From: Streptomyces sp. ST2-7A
GTDB taxonomy: Bacteria; Actinomycetota; Actinomycetes; Streptomycetales; Streptomycetaceae
Direction: 5' to 3'
Length of the DNA stretch: 64,000 bases
Assembly: GCF_021390475.1 (NCBI RefSeq)
Contig: NZ_JAJUWS010000025.1
Location: 1 to 64,000, forward strand
This document shows positions 24,805 through 33,759 of this stretch, in pieces (the first letter of the stretch is position 1; every line of letters starts with the position of its first letter). Under the pieces are notes generated by a model. The model was given only the letters and a program-made list of their open reading frames with translations, searched no databases and was not told the origin of the DNA. Made by a program: the position numbers and the translations under genes.

Positions 24805-25791
24805 TCAGTCGGTGGGCGGCTCGAACCGCGAGGTGCGCCGCAGCCCCGCCGCGCGCCCCTTGCCGGCCACCACCAGCGCCATCTTGCGGCTGGCCTCGTC
24901 GATCATCTCGTCGCCGAGCATCGCCGAGCCCTTCCTGCCGCCCTCCTCGGAGGTGAACCAGGCGTAGGCGTCCAGGATCAACTCGGCGTGGTCGTAGTCC
25001 TCCTGCGAGGGCGAGTAGATCTCGTTCGCGGCGTCGATCTGCCCCGGGTGCAGCACCCACTTGCCGTCGAAGCCCAGCGCGGCGGCCCGCCCGGCCACCT
25101 CGCGGAACCCGTCCACGTTGCGGATCTGCAGGTAGGGGCCGTCGATCGCCTGCAGGTCGTTGGCCCGGGCGGCCATCAGGATGCGCATCAGGATGTAGTG
25201 GTAGGCGTCGGCGCCGTACCCCGGCGGCTGCTCCCCGACCACCAGCGACTTCATGTTGATCGAGGCCATGAAGTCGGCCGGCCCGAAGATGATGGTCTCC
25301 AGCCGCGGCGAGGCGGCGGCGATGGCGTCGACGTTCACCAGGCCGCGGGCGTTCTCGATCTGCGCCTCGATGCCGATCCGGCCGACCTCCAGACCCATGG
25401 TCTTCTCGATCTGTGTCAGCAGCAGGTCCAGGGCGACGACCTGATCGGCGTCCTGGACCTTCGGCAGCATCAGGCAGTCCAGGTTCGACCCCGCGCCCTC
25501 GACGACCGTGACCACGTCCCGGTAGGTCCAGTGGGTGGTCCAGTCGTTGATCCGCACCACCCGGGTCTTCCCGCTCCAGTCGCCCTCGTTGAGCGCCTTC
25601 ACGATGCTGTGCCGGGCGTCCTCCTTGGCCAGCGGCGCGCAGGCGTCCTCCAGGTCCAGGAAGACCTGGTCGGCGGGGAGGCCCCGGGCCTTCTCCAGGA
25701 AGCGGGGGCTGCTGCCGGGTACGGCCAGGCAGGAGCGGCGGGGCCGCAGCCGGCTGGTCCCGGTCGGGGTCCCGGTGGGCTCGGCGGTCAT
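24805..25791 (-). CDS. CitE/HpcH-type CoA ester lyase, probable beta-methylmalyl-CoA/malyl-CoA lyase
   Basis: The 328-residue protein starts at ATG 25791 with GGAGG four bases upstream. The CitE/HpcH TIM-barrel features are clear: RSCLAVPGSSPRFLEKA, DQVFLDLEDACAPLAKEDAR, VVRINDW, CLMLPKVQDADQV, IGIEAQIENARGLVNV and FGPADFMASI. The Glu and Asp that bind Mg2+ lie in the last two segments. In the ethylmalonyl-CoA pathway this enzyme cleaves beta-methylmalyl-CoA to glyoxylate and propionyl-CoA. A conserved FDGKWVLHPGQI segment supports this subgroup. It lies 163 bp after the mutase gene. Confidence 0.87.
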   Translation of the reverse strand: MTAEPTGTPTGTSRLRPRRSCLAVPGSSPRFLEKARGLPADQVFLDLEDACAPLAKEDARHSIVKALNEGDWSGKTRVVRINDWTTHWTYRDVVTVVEGAGSNLDCLMLPKVQDADQVVALDLLLTQIEKTMGLEVGRIGIEAQIENARGLVNVDAIAAASPRLETIIFGPADFMASINMKSLVVGEQPPGYGADAYHYILMRILMAARANDLQAIDGPYLQIRNVDGFREVAGRAAALGFDGKWVLHPGQIDAANEIYSPSQEDYDHAELILDAYAWFTSEEGGRKGSAMLGDEMIDEASRKMALVVAGKGRAAGLRRTSRFEPPTD

Positions 25792-25954
25792 CTGTCCTCC
25801 GGTGTTCGGGGCGATCGGCCCGGGTGGGGCGCGGGTCGCCGATGGTTCGATGCGGGTCCGGTGCGGGTGCGCGCCGGGGTCGATCGCGGGCGCGCCGGTG
25901 GGGCGGTCGGGCCGGCAGGCGAGGGACGGGTGTCCCGTCGGGCCGGTCGGGGGC

Positions 25955-28012
25955 TCAGCCGGGCACCCGGGACGCCGGTCGGTGCGCCCGGCGGATCTCC
26001 TCGACGATACGGCCGATGATCCCCGTGATCCCGAAGTCCTTGGGGGTGAAGACGGCGGCCACCCCGGCGGCCCGCAGCGCGGCGGCGTCGGCGGCCGGGA
26101 TGATGCCGCCCACCACCACCGGGATGTCGCCGGCCCCGGCCTCCCGCAGCCGGCGCAGCACGTCCGGCACCAGTTCGGCGTGCGACCCGGAGAGGATGGA
26201 CAGCCCCACACAGTGCACGTCCTCCGCCACGGCGGCGGCGACGATCTGCTCGGGGGTGAGCCGGATGCCCTGGTAGACCACCTCGAAGCCGGCGTCCCTG
26301 GCCCGCACCGCGATCTGCTCGGCCCCGTTGCTGTGCCCGTCCAGGCCGGGCTTGCCGACCAGCAGGCGCAGCCGTCCGGCCCCCAGCTCCCGGGCCGTCT
26401 CCTCGACCGCCCGGCGCACGCCGGCCAGCTCGCCGCCCTCCTCGGGCGCGACCGCGACCGGTGCCCCGGAGACCCCGGTGGGTGCCCGGTACTCGCCGAA
26501 GACCTCCCGCAGGGCCCATGACCACTCACCGGTGGTCACGCCCGCCCGGGCGCACTCCATCGTGGCGGGCATCAGGTTCTCCGTGCCGGCCGCGACGCGC
26601 TTCAGTCCGCCCAGGGCGCGGTGGACCCGCTCCTCGTCCCGCTCGTCGCGCCACCGGCCCAGGGCCTCCACCACCCGCGCCTCGTTGGCCGGGTCCACGG
26701 TCAGGATGGCGGCGTCGAGGTCGGCGGTCAGCGGGCTCGGTTCGGTCGTCCGGTGGCAGTTGACGCCGACGATCCGCTCCTCCCCGGACTCGATGCGGGC
26801 CCGGTGCCGGGCGTGCGAGGCGACCAGTTGCGACTTGAGGTAGCCGGATTCCACGGCCGCCATGACACCGCCCATCCCCTCGATGCGCCGCATCTCCTCG
26901 TCGGCGGCGGCCATCAGCTCCTCCACCTTCTCCTCGACCACCTTCGAGCCCTCGAAGAGGTCGGGGTACTCCAGCAGGTCGCTCTCCTCGGCGAGCACCT
27001 GCTGGATGCGCAGCGACCACTGCTGGTCCCAGGGCCGGGGCAGACCCAGCGCCTCGTTCCACGCCGGGAGCTGCACCGCGCGCGCCCGGGCGTCCCGGGA
27101 GAGGGTGACGGCCAGCATCTCCAGCACGATGCGCTGCACGTTGTTCTCCGGCTGTGCCTCGGTCAGCCCCAGCGAGTTGACCTGCACGCCGTAACGGAAG
27201 CGCCGCCGGCGGGGATCGGCGATGCCGTACCGCTCGCGGGTGATCCGCTCCCACAGGCGGGTGAAGGCCCGCATCTTGCACATCTCCTCGACGAAGCGGA
27301 CGCCCGCGTTGACGAAGAAGGAGATGCGGCCGACCACGTCGCCCATCCGCTCGGGCGGCACCTGCCCGCCGTCGCGCACCGCGTCCAGCACCGCGACGGC
27401 GGTGGACAGGGCGTAGGCGACCTCCTGGACCGGACCGGCCCCCGCCTCCTGCAGGTGGTAGCTGCAGATGTTGATCGGGTTCCACTTCGGCATGTGTTCC
27501 ACGGTGTGCGCGATCATGTCCGTGGTCAGCCGCAGCGAGGGGCCGGGCGGGAAGACATGGGTCCCCCGGGAGAGGTACTCCTTGACGATGTCGTTCTGGG
27601 TGGTGCCCTGCAGGGCACGGGGATCCGCCCCCTGCTCCTCGGCGACCACCCCGTAGAGGGCCAACAGCCACATGGCGGTGGCGTTGATGGTCATCGAGGT
27701 GTTCATCCGCTCGAGCGGGATGTCCTCGAACAGTCGCCGCATGTCACCCAGATGGGAGATCGGAACACCCACCCGCCCGACCTCGCCGCGTGCCAGCACG
27801 TGATCGGGGTCGTACCCGGTCTGGGTGGGCAGGTCGAAGGCGACCGACAGGCCGGTCTGGCCCTTCTCCAGGTTGCGCCGGTACAGCTCGTTGGACGCCT
27901 CGGCGCTGGAGTGGCCCGCGTAGGTGCGCATCAGCCACGGGCGGTCCTTGGGACGCGCCCCGGCGGAGGGGTCGTTCGGGCCCGGGTCGGGCGGGGGAGT
28001 GGTGCGGCTCAT
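25955..28012 (-). CDS. meaA: Ethylmalonyl-CoA mutase (MeaA type, coenzyme B12-dependent)
   Basis: The 685-residue single-chain mutase has an N-terminal substrate TIM barrel (RPWLMRTYAGHSSAEASNELYRRNLEKGQTGLSVAFDLPTQ..., GTTQNDIVKEYLSRGT, ICSYHLQEAGA). A C-terminal B12-binding domain has the base-off DGHSNG motif near residue 558, LSILSGSH and VVVGGIIP. The MeaA-like barrel and its place 11 bp after ccr identify ethylmalonyl-CoA mutase rather than methylmalonyl- or isobutyryl-CoA mutase. It converts ethylmalonyl-CoA to methylsuccinyl-CoA. ATG 28012 is chosen; the first ~25 residues are Pro-rich and not part of the fold. Confidence 0.92.
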   Translation of the reverse strand: MSRTTPPPDPGPNDPSAGARPKDRPWLMRTYAGHSSAEASNELYRRNLEKGQTGLSVAFDLPTQTGYDPDHVLARGEVGRVGVPISHLGDMRRLFEDIPLERMNTSMTINATAMWLLALYGVVAEEQGADPRALQGTTQNDIVKEYLSRGTHVFPPGPSLRLTTDMIAHTVEHMPKWNPINICSYHLQEAGAGPVQEVAYALSTAVAVLDAVRDGGQVPPERMGDVVGRISFFVNAGVRFVEEMCKMRAFTRLWERITRERYGIADPRRRRFRYGVQVNSLGLTEAQPENNVQRIVLEMLAVTLSRDARARAVQLPAWNEALGLPRPWDQQWSLRIQQVLAEESDLLEYPDLFEGSKVVEEKVEELMAAADEEMRRIEGMGGVMAAVESGYLKSQLVASHARHRARIESGEERIVGVNCHRTTEPSPLTADLDAAILTVDPANEARVVEALGRWRDERDEERVHRALGGLKRVAAGTENLMPATMECARAGVTTGEWSWALREVFGEYRAPTGVSGAPVAVAPEEGGELAGVRRAVEETARELGAGRLRLLVGKPGLDGHSNGAEQIAVRARDAGFEVVYQGIRLTPEQIVAAAVAEDVHCVGLSILSGSHAELVPDVLRRLREAGAGDIPVVVGGIIPAADAAALRAAGVAAVFTPKDFGITGIIGRIVEEIRRAHRPASRVPG

Positions 28013-28023
28013 GGCGGTCTCCC

Positions 28024-29364
28024 TCACCCCTCGCCGCGGAAGATGTTGATGGAGTCGATGTGCTGCTCGCGCAGTTCGGGGTCGGTGACGCCCAGGCCCT
28101 CGCGGGGCGCCAGGCACAACACGCCGACCTTGCCCTGGTGCACGTTGCGGTGCACGTCGTGGGCGGCCTGACCGGCTTCCTCCAGGGAGTAGCTGCGCGA
28201 CACCGTGGGGTGGATCTTCCCCTTGGCGATCAGCCGGTTGGCCTCCCATGCCTCGCGGTAGTTGGCGAAGTGGGAGCCGACGATGCGCTTGAGCGACATC
28301 CACAGGTAGCGGTTGTCGTAGGAGTGCATGTAGCCGGAGGTGGAGGCGCAGGTGACGATGGTGCCGCCCTTGCGGGTGACGTAGACGCTGGCGCCGAAGG
28401 TCTCCCGGCCGGGGTGCTCGAAGACGATGTCCACGTCCTCGCCACCGGTCAGCTCGCGGATGCGCTTGCCCAGGCGCTTCCACTCCCGCGGGTCCTGGGT
28501 GTGCTCGTCCTTCCAGAAGGCGTAGTCCTCGGCGTTGCGGTCGATGATCGCCTCGGCTCCCATCCGCCGGCAGATCTCCGCCTTCCGCGGGGAGGAGACC
28601 ACGCAGATGGGGTTGGCGCCGCCGGCGAGCGCGAACTGGGTGGCGTAGGAGCCCAGGCCGCCGGAGGCGCCCCAGATCAGCACGTTGTCGCCCTGCTTCA
28701 TCCCGGCGCCGTTGCGGGAGACCAGCTGCCGGTAGGCGGTGGAGTTGACCAGGCCGGGCGCGGCGGCCTCCTCCCAAGTCAGGTGCCTCGGCTTGGGCAT
28801 CAGCTGATTGGTCTTCACCAGGGCGATCTCGGCCATGCCGCCGAAGTTGGTCTCGAAGCCCCAGATGCGCTGCTCGGGGTCGAGCATCGTGTCGCCGTGT
28901 CCGTCGGGGGACTCCAACTCCACCGACAGGCAGTGTGCGACGACCTCGTCGCCCGGCTTCCAGGCGTTGACGCCCACGCCGGTGCGCAGCACCACGCCGG
29001 CCAGGTCGGAACCGATGACGTGGTAGGGCAGGTCGTGCCGCTTGGCCAGGGGGGAGAGTTTCCCGTAGCGCTCGAGGAAGGTGAAGGTGGAGACGGGTTC
29101 GAAGATCGAGGTCCACACCGAGTTGTAGTTCACGGAGCTGGCCATGACCGCCACCAGCGCCTCGCCGGGGCCGAGTTCGGGCAGCGGCACCTCGTCCAGG
29201 TGCAGTGACTTGCGGGGGTCCTTCTCCCGCGTGCTCAGGCCCTCGAACATGTCGGCCTCGTCCTTGTGGACGGTGACCGCGCGGTAGGACCCGGGCAGGG
29301 TCAGGTTGGCGAAGTCCTCGCTGGTGCTCTCCGGTGCGCTGATCGCGTCCAGGATCTGCTTCAC
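28024..29364 (-). CDS. ccr: Crotonyl-CoA carboxylase/reductase
   Basis: This 446-residue medium-chain reductase has the full-length Ccr N-terminus (KDEADMFEGLSTREKDPRKSLHLDEVPLPELGPGEALVAVMASSVNYNSVWTSIFEP). It also has the NADPH-binding GASGGLGSYATQFALAGGANP and the VFEHPGRETFGASVYVTRKGG segment typical of enoyl-CoA carboxylases/reductases. It reductively carboxylates crotonyl-CoA to ethylmalonyl-CoA, feeding both the acetate-assimilation cycle and polyketide extender supply. The start is GTG 29364 with GGAGG seven bases upstream. It is the first gene of the operon; a promoter with paired palindromes lies about 320 bp upstream. Confidence 0.95.
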   Translation of the reverse strand: MKQILDAISAPESTSEDFANLTLPGSYRAVTVHKDEADMFEGLSTREKDPRKSLHLDEVPLPELGPGEALVAVMASSVNYNSVWTSIFEPVSTFTFLERYGKLSPLAKRHDLPYHVIGSDLAGVVLRTGVGVNAWKPGDEVVAHCLSVELESPDGHGDTMLDPEQRIWGFETNFGGMAEIALVKTNQLMPKPRHLTWEEAAAPGLVNSTAYRQLVSRNGAGMKQGDNVLIWGASGGLGSYATQFALAGGANPICVVSSPRKAEICRRMGAEAIIDRNAEDYAFWKDEHTQDPREWKRLGKRIRELTGGEDVDIVFEHPGRETFGASVYVTRKGGTIVTCASTSGYMHSYDNRYLWMSLKRIVGSHFANYREAWEANRLIAKGKIHPTVSRSYSLEEAGQAAHDVHRNVHQGKVGVLCLAPREGLGVTDPELREQHIDSINIFRGEG

Positions 29365-29688
29365 GGTGTTGCCTCCGACGGGTACGCGTCACGGGGACGC
29401 GGTGGGGACGACGGTCGTCACGACGGGTCCGGCGTCGCCGACCGGGTGCGGCCGGGACATCGGTGGTGCGGATACGGGTTCCGGTGTGCGGCGTTGCCGG
29501 TGCCGCGGTGTCCCGGGGGACGACCGCGGACACCGGCGACGCGGGGTCGGGTGCGATGTCGTGACTTCGGTGGTGCGGTGCCGTCGGTCCGGCGGCGGTG
29601 CTGCGGCTCGCGCGGTCGCGCTGGTGCCTGTGACGCAGGCGGCCGGGAACGTTCCGCTGAGCGGTGGGACCACGTCCCGGCGAATCCC

Positions 29689-29717
29689 ACGGTATGGCAC
29701 GGCGTGCCGAGTGACAA
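29689..29717 (-). promoter_or_regulatory. Probable ccr operon promoter (TTGTCA-17-TACCGT)
   Basis: On the minus strand, a -35 box TTGTCA (plus-strand TGACAA, 29712-29717) and a -10 box TACCGT (plus-strand ACGGTA, 29689-29694) are separated by exactly 17 bp. Transcription would start near 29682 and leave a ~318-nt leader before ccr. Confidence 0.55.
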
Positions 29718-29730
29718 GGCACTGAGTGCC
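29696..29730. promoter_or_regulatory. Paired GGCAC-N3-GTGCC operators at the ccr promoter
   Basis: Two 13-bp palindromes share the arms GGCAC/GTGCC with 3-nt centres (29696-29708 and 29718-29730). Their centres are 22 bp apart, about two helical turns. The first fills the spacer between the -10 and -35 boxes and the second abuts the -35. This is the classical layout for repression by a dimeric regulator; the TetR protein encoded at 30574-31356 is the obvious candidate. Confidence 0.6.
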
Positions 29731-29938
29731 AAATATTTCGCTCAAAAGTCACCGCCGGATCGCACATGAGCGTGTTCGAAAGGGGTGGGGGTCGGGACCG
29801 ACCGGGCGGCCCACCTCCTTGGCGGCGGGGTGACCGGTGGGTAACATCCGCCGGGAGAACCGCTTCCTCCCCGGCCCGGGTGTCGGGGAGCCCAGCCCCG
29901 GACCGCGCACGGTCCGTCCCGCGTCAGGAGGTCCCATC

Positions 29939-30361
29939 GTGGCCCGTACGCCGAGGTCGGCGGAATCCGGCAGGTCCCCGGACCCCCGCACCTCCGCCCG
30001 TCTGCTCGCCGGCCTGCTCGGCACGGCGGGGGTGCTGCACTTCGTCACCCCGCGACCGTTCGACGCGATCGTGCCCCGCTCCCTGCCCGGCCGTCCCCGC
30101 CATTGGACCCGGATCAGCGGGGCCGCCGAACTCGCCCTCGCCGCCGGCCTGGTCGCCCCCCGCACCCGCCGGGCGAGCGCCCTGGCGACGGCGGTCTTCC
30201 TGGTCGCCGTACTGCCCGCCAACGTGCGGATGGCTCGCGACTGGAGCCGTCGCCCGGCACCGTGGGCACAGATCGCCCGGGCCCGGGTGCCCGGTCAGGT
30301 GCCGTTGGTGCTGTGGGCGCTGCACGCCGCCCGCCCCGACCGGCGCCCCGCGCGGGACTGA
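29939..30361 (+). CDS. DoxX-like small membrane protein
   Basis: The 140-residue protein starts at GTG 29939, seven bases after a consensus AGGAGG. After a basic Ser/Arg-rich N-terminus it has about four hydrophobic helices: ARLLAGLLGTAGVLHFV, ISGAAELALAAGLVAP, ALATAVFLVAVLPANVRMA and VPLVLWALHAAR. The GVLHFVTP, SGAAELALA and PANVRMARDW motifs are those of short DoxX/DUF-type membrane proteins in actinomycetes. The function is unknown. It is transcribed divergently from ccr and could share its regulatory region. Confidence 0.75.
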   Translation: MARTPRSAESGRSPDPRTSARLLAGLLGTAGVLHFVTPRPFDAIVPRSLPGRPRHWTRISGAAELALAAGLVAPRTRRASALATAVFLVAVLPANVRMARDWSRRPAPWAQIARARVPGQVPLVLWALHAARPDRRPARD

Positions 30362-30573
30362 GGCGCGACCCGAACCGGGCGCCGACCGGCGGGGCGACCG
30401 GGGGCCCGGTTCCCGGCCGTCTCCGGGCGGACCCCCGGGGCCCGCCCGGGTCGATCACCTCCGGGACGGCGCGCCGGCACCCCGTGCCGGGGCGGGGCCG
30501 GGCCGTCGGCGCCCCGGCGTCGAGGTGCCTCGTGGGTGGGTGCCTCGTGAGGACGGCGGAACCCCGGGGTCGG

Positions 30574-31356
30574 TCAACGCCGTTGCAGGGCCTCCTCGAT
30601 GGAGCGCAGCACCTCCGGCAGCGGCGTGTCGGTGCGGGCCACCGCCACCACCACCTCCGGCGCGGCCGGCATGCCGCCGGGTTCGCCGCCGGCGGCCACC
30701 GGCAGGTTCCCGAAGGTCCGCCGGACCACGGCGAACGCCCGGTCCAGGTCGCCCTCCACGTCCCCCTGCCCGCCGCTGCGCAGCCACCGCCGCAGCACGT
30801 GGTTGTGGGCCGTGACCACCGCAGAGGCGGCGACCTCCGCCAGCAGCGGCTCGTCCCCGGCGCTGCCCTCCCGGTGCGCCGTCTCGTCGAACTGGGCCAG
30901 CAGGTAGCGCGTGAACAGCCGCTCGTACCGGGCGACCGAGGCGATCTCCCGCTCCCGCAGCGCGGGCACCTCGCGGGTCAGTTGGTAGCGCTCCACCGAG
31001 ACCGCGGGGGAGGCCGCGTACATCCGCATGACCTCCTTGATCCCCCGACAGACGGTGTCGATCGGGTTCTCCCGGGTCGGGGCGGCCTCCAGGACCGCCC
31101 GCGCCCGCTCCAGGGTGTCGTCGTGGTCGGGGAAGATCGCCTCCTCCTTGGAGCGGAAGTGGCGGAAAAACGTCCGTCGCGCGACACCGGCCGCCGCCGC
31201 GATCTCGTCCACGGTGGTGGCGGCGTAGCCCTTGGTCGCGAAGAGCTCCATCGCCGCCGAGGCCAGCCGCCGCCGCACCTTCAGGCGCTGGGAGGCGGCG
31301 GCCGGCGCCTGTGGCGCGCGGGCATCGGGTGACACGGACTTCACGGGCTGGGCCAT
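30574..31356 (-). CDS. TetR-family transcriptional regulator
   Basis: The 260-residue protein has an N-terminal helix-turn-helix at about residues 25-75 (RRRLASAAMELFATKGYAATTVDEIAAAAGVARRTFFRHFRSKEEAI). The effector domain is helical and longer than average, with a low-complexity Gly/Pro patch near residue 230. I use ATG 31356; an ATG six codons upstream (31374) is possible. It lies between the fused dehydrogenase gene and the DoxX/ccr divergent region, as in streptomycetes, so it probably controls the neighbouring ethylmalonyl-CoA genes, perhaps in response to an acyl-CoA. The target assignment is inference. Confidence 0.85.
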   Translation of the reverse strand: MAQPVKSVSPDARAPQAPAAASQRLKVRRRLASAAMELFATKGYAATTVDEIAAAAGVARRTFFRHFRSKEEAIFPDHDDTLERARAVLEAAPTRENPIDTVCRGIKEVMRMYAASPAVSVERYQLTREVPALREREIASVARYERLFTRYLLAQFDETAHREGSAGDEPLLAEVAASAVVTAHNHVLRRWLRSGGQGDVEGDLDRAFAVVRRTFGNLPVAAGGEPGGMPAAPEVVVAVARTDTPLPEVLRSIEEALQRR

Positions 31357-31384
31357 GAGCCGAACGTAGCCCATCCGCCCGCGT

Positions 31385-33289
31385 TCAGGCCGACGCCCCG
31401 GTGTATTCCCGGAAGCCGCGTCCGGTCTTCCGTCCCAGGCAGCCCGCCTCCACCAGTTGCCGCAGCAGCGGCGCGGGGGCCAGTGAGGGGTCCCGGAACT
31501 CCCGGTGCAGGGTTTCCTCGATGGCCAGCGACACGTCCAGCCCCACCACGTCCAGCAGTTCGAAGGGGCCCATCGGGTAGCCGCCACCCAACTTCATCGC
31601 GGTGTCCACGGCGTCCGGGGTGGCGTAGTGCTCCTGGACCATCTTCACCGCGTCGTTCAGGTAGGGGAACAACAGCGCGTTGACGATGAAGCCGGCCCGG
31701 TCCCCGCAGTCCACCGGGTGCTTGCGGACGCGGGCGCAGACCTCGTGCACGGTGGCGTGTGCCTCGTCCCCGGTCAGGACGGTGCGCACCACCTCCACCA
31801 GCTTCATCGCGGGGGCGGGGTTGAAGAAGTGCATCCCGATGACGTCCTGCGGCCGGGAGGTGGCACGGGCGCAGGCCACCACCGGCAGCGAGGAGGTCGT
31901 GGTGGCCAGCACCGCGCCGGTGCGACAGACCTTGTCCAGGGCGCGGAAGAGTTCCTGCTTGACCGTCAGGTCCTCGGCGATCGCCTCGACGGCGAGGTCC
32001 ACGCCGGCCAGCGACTCCAGGGTGTCGGTGGGCACGATCCGGGCCAACGCGGTGTCCCGGTCCTCCGCCGACATCCGACCCCGGTCCACCGAGCGGTTCA
32101 GGGACTTGGCGATCCGCCCCCGGGCCGTGTTCGCCTTCTCCTCGCTGCGGGCCACCAGGATCACCGGGAACCCGGCCTTGGCGAAGACCTCCGCGATGCC
32201 CGAGGCCATCGTCCCGGAGCCGACCACACCGACGGTCTCCACCGGGCGGGCGCCGGTGGTCCGGCCGGCACCGGCATCGCCGCCGGCGTCGTTCCCGCCG
32301 TCCGTCGCCGGGTCGGGCACCGCCGTGGCGTCGGGGCCGGTCCCGGAATAGGTGTAGAAGCCGCGTCCGGCCTTGCGGCCGGTCATCCCGGCCTCGGCCA
32401 ACTGGCCCAGGATGGGAGTGGGCGCGTGCAGGCGGTCGCGGGACCGTTCGTACATGGCCTCCAGCACGGCCCGCGCGGTGTCGATGCCGATCAGGTCCAG
32501 CAACTCCAGGGGGCCCATCGGCAGGCCGCAGCCCAGCCGCATCGCGGCGTCGATGTCCTCGCGGGTGGCGTACCGGGCCTCGTACATCGCGGCGGCCCGG
32601 TTGAGGTACCCGAACAGCAGGCCGTCGGCGATGAATCCGGGGCGATCCCCGGCGGACACGGGCTCCTTGCCCAGATCGCGGGCGAGTTCGGTGACCCGTT
32701 CGACGGCGTCGGGGGAGGTCAGCACGGAGGAGACCACCTCGACCAGGCGCATCGCGGGGACGGGGTGGAAGAAGTGCAGCCCCACCACCCGCTCGGGTCG
32801 GGCCGTCTCGGCGGCCAGCCGGGTGACGGGCAGGGCGTTGGTGCCGGTGGCCAGGATCGCGTCCGGACGCACCACGGAGTCCAGGGCGGTGAGGACCGAC
32901 AGCTTCAGGTCGTACTCCTCGGGCACCACCTCGATCACCAGATCGGCGGGGGCGGCGTCGGCGGGGTCGGTGCCGGCGCGGAACCGGGAGAGCAGGTCGC
33001 GGCGCTGCTGCTCGGTGATCCGACGGCGCTCGACCGCCCGGTCGGCGGAGGCCCGCAGGTGTTCACCGGCACGCTCGGCGGCGGCCGGGTCGATGTCGAT
33101 GCCGATGACCTCGCGGCCGGAGCGCAGCAGGACCTCGGCGATGCCGGTGCCCATCGTGCCCAGACCGACCACGGCGACCACGGGCAGCGGGGGGTGGGGC
33201 TTTCCGGCGGTCGGAGCCGCGCCGGAGGGGTCGGCGGTGGGGGAACCGGGGGAGGGGGAACCGGAGGTGGTGGAAACGGGACGGTCCAT
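31385..33289 (-). CDS. Fused double 3-hydroxyacyl-CoA dehydrogenase (3-hydroxybutyryl-CoA dehydrogenase type)
   Basis: This 634-residue protein contains two complete 3-hydroxyacyl-CoA dehydrogenase units in tandem. The first has the NAD motif VVGLGTMGTGIAEVLL near residue 41, GLHFFHPVPAMRLVEVV and GRGFYTYSG. After an Asp/Gly-rich linker the second repeats VGVVGSGTMASGIAEVF, GMHFFNPAPAMKLVEVVRT and a terminal TGRGFREYTG. Each half carries the conserved catalytic His and the RPGFI/RAGFI segment. It would interconvert acetoacetyl-CoA and 3-hydroxybutyryl-CoA, upstream of crotonyl-CoA. ATG 33289 is preferred over upstream non-family sequence. The TetR gene follows by 28 bp. Confidence 0.88.
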   Translation of the reverse strand: MDRPVSTTSGSPSPGSPTADPSGAAPTAGKPHPPLPVVAVVGLGTMGTGIAEVLLRSGREVIGIDIDPAAAERAGEHLRASADRAVERRRITEQQRRDLLSRFRAGTDPADAAPADLVIEVVPEEYDLKLSVLTALDSVVRPDAILATGTNALPVTRLAAETARPERVVGLHFFHPVPAMRLVEVVSSVLTSPDAVERVTELARDLGKEPVSAGDRPGFIADGLLFGYLNRAAAMYEARYATREDIDAAMRLGCGLPMGPLELLDLIGIDTARAVLEAMYERSRDRLHAPTPILGQLAEAGMTGRKAGRGFYTYSGTGPDATAVPDPATDGGNDAGGDAGAGRTTGARPVETVGVVGSGTMASGIAEVFAKAGFPVILVARSEEKANTARGRIAKSLNRSVDRGRMSAEDRDTALARIVPTDTLESLAGVDLAVEAIAEDLTVKQELFRALDKVCRTGAVLATTTSSLPVVACARATSRPQDVIGMHFFNPAPAMKLVEVVRTVLTGDEAHATVHEVCARVRKHPVDCGDRAGFIVNALLFPYLNDAVKMVQEHYATPDAVDTAMKLGGGYPMGPFELLDVVGLDVSLAIEETLHREFRDPSLAPAPLLRQLVEAGCLGRKTGRGFREYTGASA

Positions 33290-33759
33290 CACGGGACTCC
33301 TGGGGTCCGAGGGGTGACGACGGGGCACCACGGGCACCGGGCGCTCGCCGCGGGCCCTGAGGGCGCGGCGGAACGCGCGAAGGTCGGTGCGATGGGGAAA
33401 CCCGGGCCGGGGCACGACGGCTCCGGTGGTGCGGAACGGCGGGCCCTGTCCCGGGGCCCGTCGCGCGGTGCGGGTGGAGTGCCGGACCGAAGGGCACTCC
33501 GGCGGCTGCGTCACCAAACCGCCTGAGCGGGATACCGCTCTCATGAGCAGGCTAACCGGTCGGTAACCCGCCGGCCAGCCCCCGACGCGCCCCGCTCCGT
33601 GTGGCGCGCGCCACTCCCGGCCGGATTCATGCCCCGCGCTTCACCCGGTGGGCGCGGAAAGCCGGTGGCCCCGGGCCACCGGCTCTCCGCAAACCGTGCC
33701 GGAGACACCCCCGGGGTGTCGTCCCGATCCACCGTGACCCACCCATCGGAAAGCGACCC
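33290..33759. promoter_or_regulatory. Divergent upstream region of dehydrogenase and pentapeptide genes
   Basis: No gene is evident in this 470-bp stretch. An imperfect palindrome TAACCGGTCGGTAA lies at 33553-33566. It resembles operators of FadR-like TetR regulators and would lie about 265 bp upstream of the dehydrogenase start. I place no firm promoter. Confidence 0.35.

Noticed and set aside
29719..29729. GGCAC-TGA-GTGCC considered as a CIRCE/HrcA heat-shock element
   Set aside because: CIRCE requires GCACTC and GAGTGC arms with a 9-bp spacer and a chaperone gene. Here the spacer is 3 bp and the gene is ccr.
33290..33544. Upstream in-frame extension of the double dehydrogenase
   Set aside because: The extra ~85 residues are Arg/Pro-rich and unlike any dehydrogenase. 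ATG 33289 has better context just before the disordered leader and the NAD-binding strand.
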